Assembly: GCA_002499195.1 (NCBI GenBank)
Contig: DAKS01000031.1
Span: 1-7,978, forward strand
DNA: 7,978 nucleotides
Direction: 5' to 3'
Source of the DNA: Euryarchaeota archaeon UBA443
GTDB taxonomy: Archaea > Thermoplasmatota > Poseidoniia > Poseidoniales > Poseidoniaceae
The translations under genes were made by a program, and so were the position numbers. This document shows, piece after piece, positions 5,941 to 7,978 of this stretch (position 1 is its first letter; every line of letters starts with the position of its first letter). The notes below the pieces were generated by a model. That model was not told the DNA's origin. It did not search any database and worked only from the letters and a program-made list of their open reading frames with translations.

Positions 5941-6892
5941 GAGCAGCACCGCTGACCTCGCCAAGCACTTTCTTGAAGCAGTTGACCAAGCTGCAATTGC
6001 CAGTTCAGCATGGCGAGGAAAGGGTGACAAGAACGCTGCTGACGATGCTGCTGTTGAAGCAATGCGTCGTACATTTGATGCCGTACCATTCGATGGTCGC
6101 GTTGCGATTGGAGAAGGTGAGAGAGATGAAGCACCTATGCTGTTCATTGGTGAAGAACTTGGAAGTGCAGTTGGTGTTGAAGGTGTACCTTGCATCGACA
6201 TCGCTGTCGATCCTCTCGAATGTACCAACAATTGTGCCTACGACAAGCCCAACTCGATCGCAGTCCTTGCTGCAGCACCAAGAGGAACACTGCTCCACGC
6301 TCCTGATTGTTATATGAACAAAATAGCAGCAGGACCTAAACTCGCTGGACACATCTCACTAGAAGGAACTGTAACATACAATCTCGAACAGACCGCTCAT
6401 GCCCTCGACAAACCGATCGGTGAAGTCAAGGTAGTAGCTCTCGACCGTGATCGTCATGCTGACCTCTTCAAAGAGATTCGAGCATCAGGTGCTCAACTCG
6501 AACTGCTTGGTGATGGGGACGTATCTGGAGCCATTTGGGCTGCAAAAGACGACGGTCCGTTCGATTTACTCATGGGCATTGGTGCTGCACCAGAAGGTGT
6601 AATTTCTGCTGCAGCAATACGTGGACTCGGTGGAGTCTTTGAAGGAACACTCGTATTCCGTTCTCCCGAAGAAGAAGCACGTGCTGGTGAAATGATCGAC
6701 GATGACTTAACTCGACTTTGGAAGGCTCATGATCTCTGCAAATCTGAAGATGCAATCTTTGCTGCATCAGGTGTATGCGACGGTTACCTACCTGCCGCAG
6801 AGCTTGGTGAGGATTATACCATAACTCACAGCGAGATCATTGATGTTCAAGCAAAAACTGTTGAACGGTTCTCGACTCGACGACCATTGTGA
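5939..6892 (+). CDS. glpX: Fructose-1,6-bisphosphatase class II (GlpX)
   Basis: This enzyme hydrolyses fructose-1,6-bisphosphate to fructose-6-phosphate in gluconeogenesis; cyanobacterial relatives also act on sedoheptulose-1,7-bisphosphate. The protein has 317 aa, slightly short for the family. GRGDKN-type sequence (RGKGDKNAAD, 26-35), IGEGERDEAPML (57-68), DPLECT (91-96), DGDV (192-195) and GIGAAPEGV (213-221) follow the family order. By comparison with E. coli GlpX, metal ligands Asp35, Glu59, Asp91 and Glu94, catalytic Thr96 and Glu219 are kept, but the glycine of DPxEGT is Cys95. NNCAYDKPNS after it resembles the cyanobacterial bifunctional type. The start at 5939 has GGAG 6 nt upstream and gives a GlpX-like N terminus; the ATG at 5912 adds nine unrelated residues. 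It is 51 nt after the helicase and 4 nt before the regulator. Most archaea use other FBPase classes, so this may be an old bacterial acquisition (inference). Confidence 0.94.
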   Translation: MSSTADLAKHFLEAVDQAAIASSAWRGKGDKNAADDAAVEAMRRTFDAVPFDGRVAIGEGERDEAPMLFIGEELGSAVGVEGVPCIDIAVDPLECTNNCAYDKPNSIAVLAAAPRGTLLHAPDCYMNKIAAGPKLAGHISLEGTVTYNLEQTAHALDKPIGEVKVVALDRDRHADLFKEIRASGAQLELLGDGDVSGAIWAAKDDGPFDLLMGIGAAPEGVISAAAIRGLGGVFEGTLVFRSPEEEARAGEMIDDDLTRLWKAHDLCKSEDAIFAASGVCDGYLPAAELGEDYTITHSEIIDVQAKTVERFSTRRPL

Positions 6893-6896
6893 TTAC

Positions 6897-7514
6897 ATGT
6901 CTCAACACGTCCGTATCCAAGTTCGTCTTCCAGAAGGACATTGGTCGGGTGATGTATCTCGCTCCCTCCCATCTATCGTTTTACGTATCGAAGAGACGAT
7001 GCCTCTTGGTAAAGGAAGAGGGACGGCAACACTTTCAGCAAACGATGATGTTCAACTCGCATTGGAAGAACATCCAGGAATCGATGAAGTTCGCTCGTTA
7101 GGGAATCAACGCTTCGCTGTCGATATCGCCAGTGGTGGAGGCGGTTTCATTCGACCTTTACGCGTGGTTGGTGTTGTGCCGCGGTCACCGTTTGAAGTTA
7201 CAGATGGATGGGTTGATTGGACTTTTTCTTGTACCTCTGAACAGGCACTTAATCTTCTTACTGAGTTAACCAAGAGTGGAATCCCACACAATCTCATTTC
7301 AACTAGACAGAATGATTCCAGACTTCTAACAAAACGACAAACCGAGGTGTTTGAAGCATCTCTAAAATCCGGCTACTATGATGTCCCTCGACGAATTTCT
7401 ATCACAAAACTTGCTGCAAAGCTTGGTATTGCTAAATCCACTCTCTCTGCAACCTTGCAACGAATAGAAAGTAAGGTAATGAATGGGTTTGAAAGCGAAA
7501 TTAGAAACCGTTAG
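6897..7514 (+). CDS. HTH_10 (Bat-type) transcriptional regulator
   Basis: This is a predicted DNA-binding regulator of 205 aa. The C-terminal part (about 144-196: LLTKRQTEVFEASLKSGYYD, then PRR and LAAKLGIAKSTLSATLQRIE) is a clear HTH_10 domain, with the hallmark LTxRQ, GYxDVPRR and GxxKSTLS patterns known mainly from haloarchaea and Thermoplasmata. Residues 1-140 match the general shape of the unnamed N-terminal region of short HTH_10 proteins. They contain a Gly-rich turn (SGGGGF, 79-84) and WVDWTF (105-110); no PAS, GAF or receiver domain is visible. The ligand or signal is unknown. The ATG at 6897 lies 4 nt after the glpX stop with no Shine-Dalgarno site, so translation is probably coupled. 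In-frame upstream starts (6840, 6843) lie inside glpX and are disfavoured. It sits directly before the palindrome and the BoxB-like gene, so regulation of one or both neighbours is the simplest guess. Confidence 0.88.
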   Translation: MSQHVRIQVRLPEGHWSGDVSRSLPSIVLRIEETMPLGKGRGTATLSANDDVQLALEEHPGIDEVRSLGNQRFAVDIASGGGGFIRPLRVVGVVPRSPFEVTDGWVDWTFSCTSEQALNLLTELTKSGIPHNLISTRQNDSRLLTKRQTEVFEASLKSGYYDVPRRISITKLAAKLGIAKSTLSATLQRIESKVMNGFESEIRNR

Positions 7515-7518
7515 CCGC

Positions 7519-7541
7519 ACATGTTCGTACGAACATGTTCG
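7519..7541. promoter_or_regulatory. Perfect 20-bp palindrome, likely operator before the BoxB-like gene
   Basis: ACATGTTCGTACGAACATGT (7519-7538) is identical to its own reverse complement. Nested in it is a second palindrome, GAACATGTTC (7531-7540), so ACATGTTCG also occurs twice in direct orientation (7519-7527 and 7533-7541). It begins 5 nt after the stop of the HTH_10 regulator gene and ends 39 nt before the oxygenase ATG at 7578. For a leaderless transcript that places it just upstream of the expected BRE/TATA zone, as for an activator site. Half-sites start 10 bp apart, one helical turn, as expected for a dimeric regulator. Confidence 0.6.
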
Positions 7542-7577
7542 CAATGTATTCAAGGTAGACCCTACCGTGTGCTCTAC

Positions 7578-7978
7578 ATGGACAACCTACCGAAGACATG
7601 GGACGACTGGATTGCAAACTTCAGCGATTGGCAAGATCGTGTTGGATTTGACCGAGAATGGCTCGGTGACTTTGACCTCTCGATTCAATTCGATTGGGAT
7701 CGTGCGGGTGATGAAATCGAGTTCGGCGATTATGCTGGACGAAAGAAGTGGGAGCGCTCACTTCAAGTTCCTCACCAAAGCATGCGTGACGCTCTTGTCA
7801 CCATGATCACCGTTCAAGGTGATACTGAATTCGCATCCGTTGAACAACAACGCCACCTCCTCGCTACCGCACCAACAGACTACGACCGCTACGCTGCTGC
7901 TCGAATCATGGCTGAAGAACAACGCCACGGATGGCAGATGGCTTACCTCCTCATGACCTACTTCGGACAACAAGGACG
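7578..7978 (+). CDS. BoxB-like benzoyl-CoA epoxidase family diiron oxygenase, 5' part
   Basis: The first 133 codons are present and the gene runs off the right edge. BoxB is the oxygenase component of benzoyl-CoA 2,3-epoxidase, a diiron enzyme of the ferritin-like PaaA/BoxB family that epoxidises an aromatic CoA thioester with O2. Diagnostic here are QGDTEFASVEQQRHL (80-94), ATAPTDYD (96-103) and MAEEQRHGWQMAYLL (111-125), followed by YFG. These align closely with BoxB, whose remembered pattern is GDTEPASVEQQRH and then VEEGRHLWAMVYLL. PaaA has a different pattern (HAHSE, DEAGH). Putative iron ligands are Glu84, Glu114 and His117, with the 30-residue Glu-Glu spacing of BoxB. Both ends of the N-terminal diiron pair are intact. 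No Shine-Dalgarno site is seen before 7578. An in-frame GTG (7569) and an ATG (7521, inside the palindrome) are alternatives. The substrate could be another acyl-CoA, since the partners BoxA and the C-terminal half are not visible. Confidence 0.85.
   Translation, partial: MDNLPKTWDDWIANFSDWQDRVGFDREWLGDFDLSIQFDWDRAGDEIEFGDYAGRKKWERSLQVPHQSMRDALVTMITVQGDTEFASVEQQRHLLATAPTDYDRYAAARIMAEEQRHGWQMAYLLMTYFGQQG

Noticed and set aside
5884..5957. Short plus-strand frame whose ATGA overlaps the helicase stop (MSIKTSEKAYVQ...)
   Set aside because: It has only 23 codons, ends inside glpX, shows no ribosome-binding site and probably arises by chance.
5779..6231. Minus-strand open frame of 150 codons across the helicase tail and glpX start
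   Set aside because: It is rich in Pro, Ser and Arg as the mirror of the Gly/Arg tail, and crosses two confident genes; no domain is seen.
7554..7566. Small hairpin GGTAG-ACC-CTACC before the oxygenase start
   Set aside because: A 5-bp stem with a 3-nt loop is too common by chance to list as an element.
7521..7577. ATG at 7521 as the start of the BoxB-like gene
   Set aside because: The 19 extra residues are encoded by the palindrome and show no resemblance to BoxB; the ATG at 7578 is a better start, though not proven.
7483..7806. Plus-strand open frame of 107 codons over the regulator end, palindrome and oxygenase start
   Set aside because: It is out of frame with both the HTH_10 gene and the BoxB-like frame, which have clear family motifs; this frame has none.

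Overview
The window looks like a piece of a marine planktonic archaeal genome, probably Thermoplasmatota of the Poseidoniales (Marine Group II) type. The support is an HTH_10 (Bat-type) regulator, an archaeal DhnA-type class I aldolase, a geranylgeranyl-reductase-family flavoprotein, tight gene packing and few Shine-Dalgarno sites. The lineage is inferred from gene content; no rRNA or tRNA is present to confirm it.

Layout: two divergent blocks meet at about 3177-3227. The leftward block (minus strand, 3176 to 75) holds a geranylgeranyl-reductase-family FAD oxidoreductase, a crotonase/enoyl-CoA hydratase, and a class I fructose-1,6-bisphosphate aldolase, with gaps of 42 and 12 nt. The rightward block (plus strand, 3228 to the right edge) holds moaE and moaC, which overlap by an ATGA; a DEAD-box RNA helicase with a DbpA-like RNA-binding domain and an Arg/Gly-rich tail; a class II fructose-1,6-bisphosphatase (glpX); an HTH_10 regulator; and the 5' 133 codons of a BoxB-type (benzoyl-CoA epoxidase-like) diiron oxygenase, which runs off the window. 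No mobile elements, CRISPR arrays, tRNAs or rRNAs were seen.

How the genes fit together: aldolase and GlpX phosphatase are consecutive steps of gluconeogenesis, carried on opposite strands. MoaE and MoaC make molybdenum cofactor. The flavoprotein fits isoprenoid or archaeal lipid reduction. The regulator follows glpX by 4 nt and is followed by a perfect 20-bp palindrome, then the BoxB-like gene.

The points most worth a second look are (1) the BoxB-like gene, which has no complete ORF because it is cut by the window edge; (2) the 20-bp palindrome between regulator and oxygenase, whose half-sites recur as an inverted repeat at the glpX start; (3) a single-domain crotonase that carries a segment resembling BoxC, the ring-cleaving partner of BoxB; and (4) a Gly-to-Cys change in the otherwise conserved DPxEGT active-site motif of GlpX.
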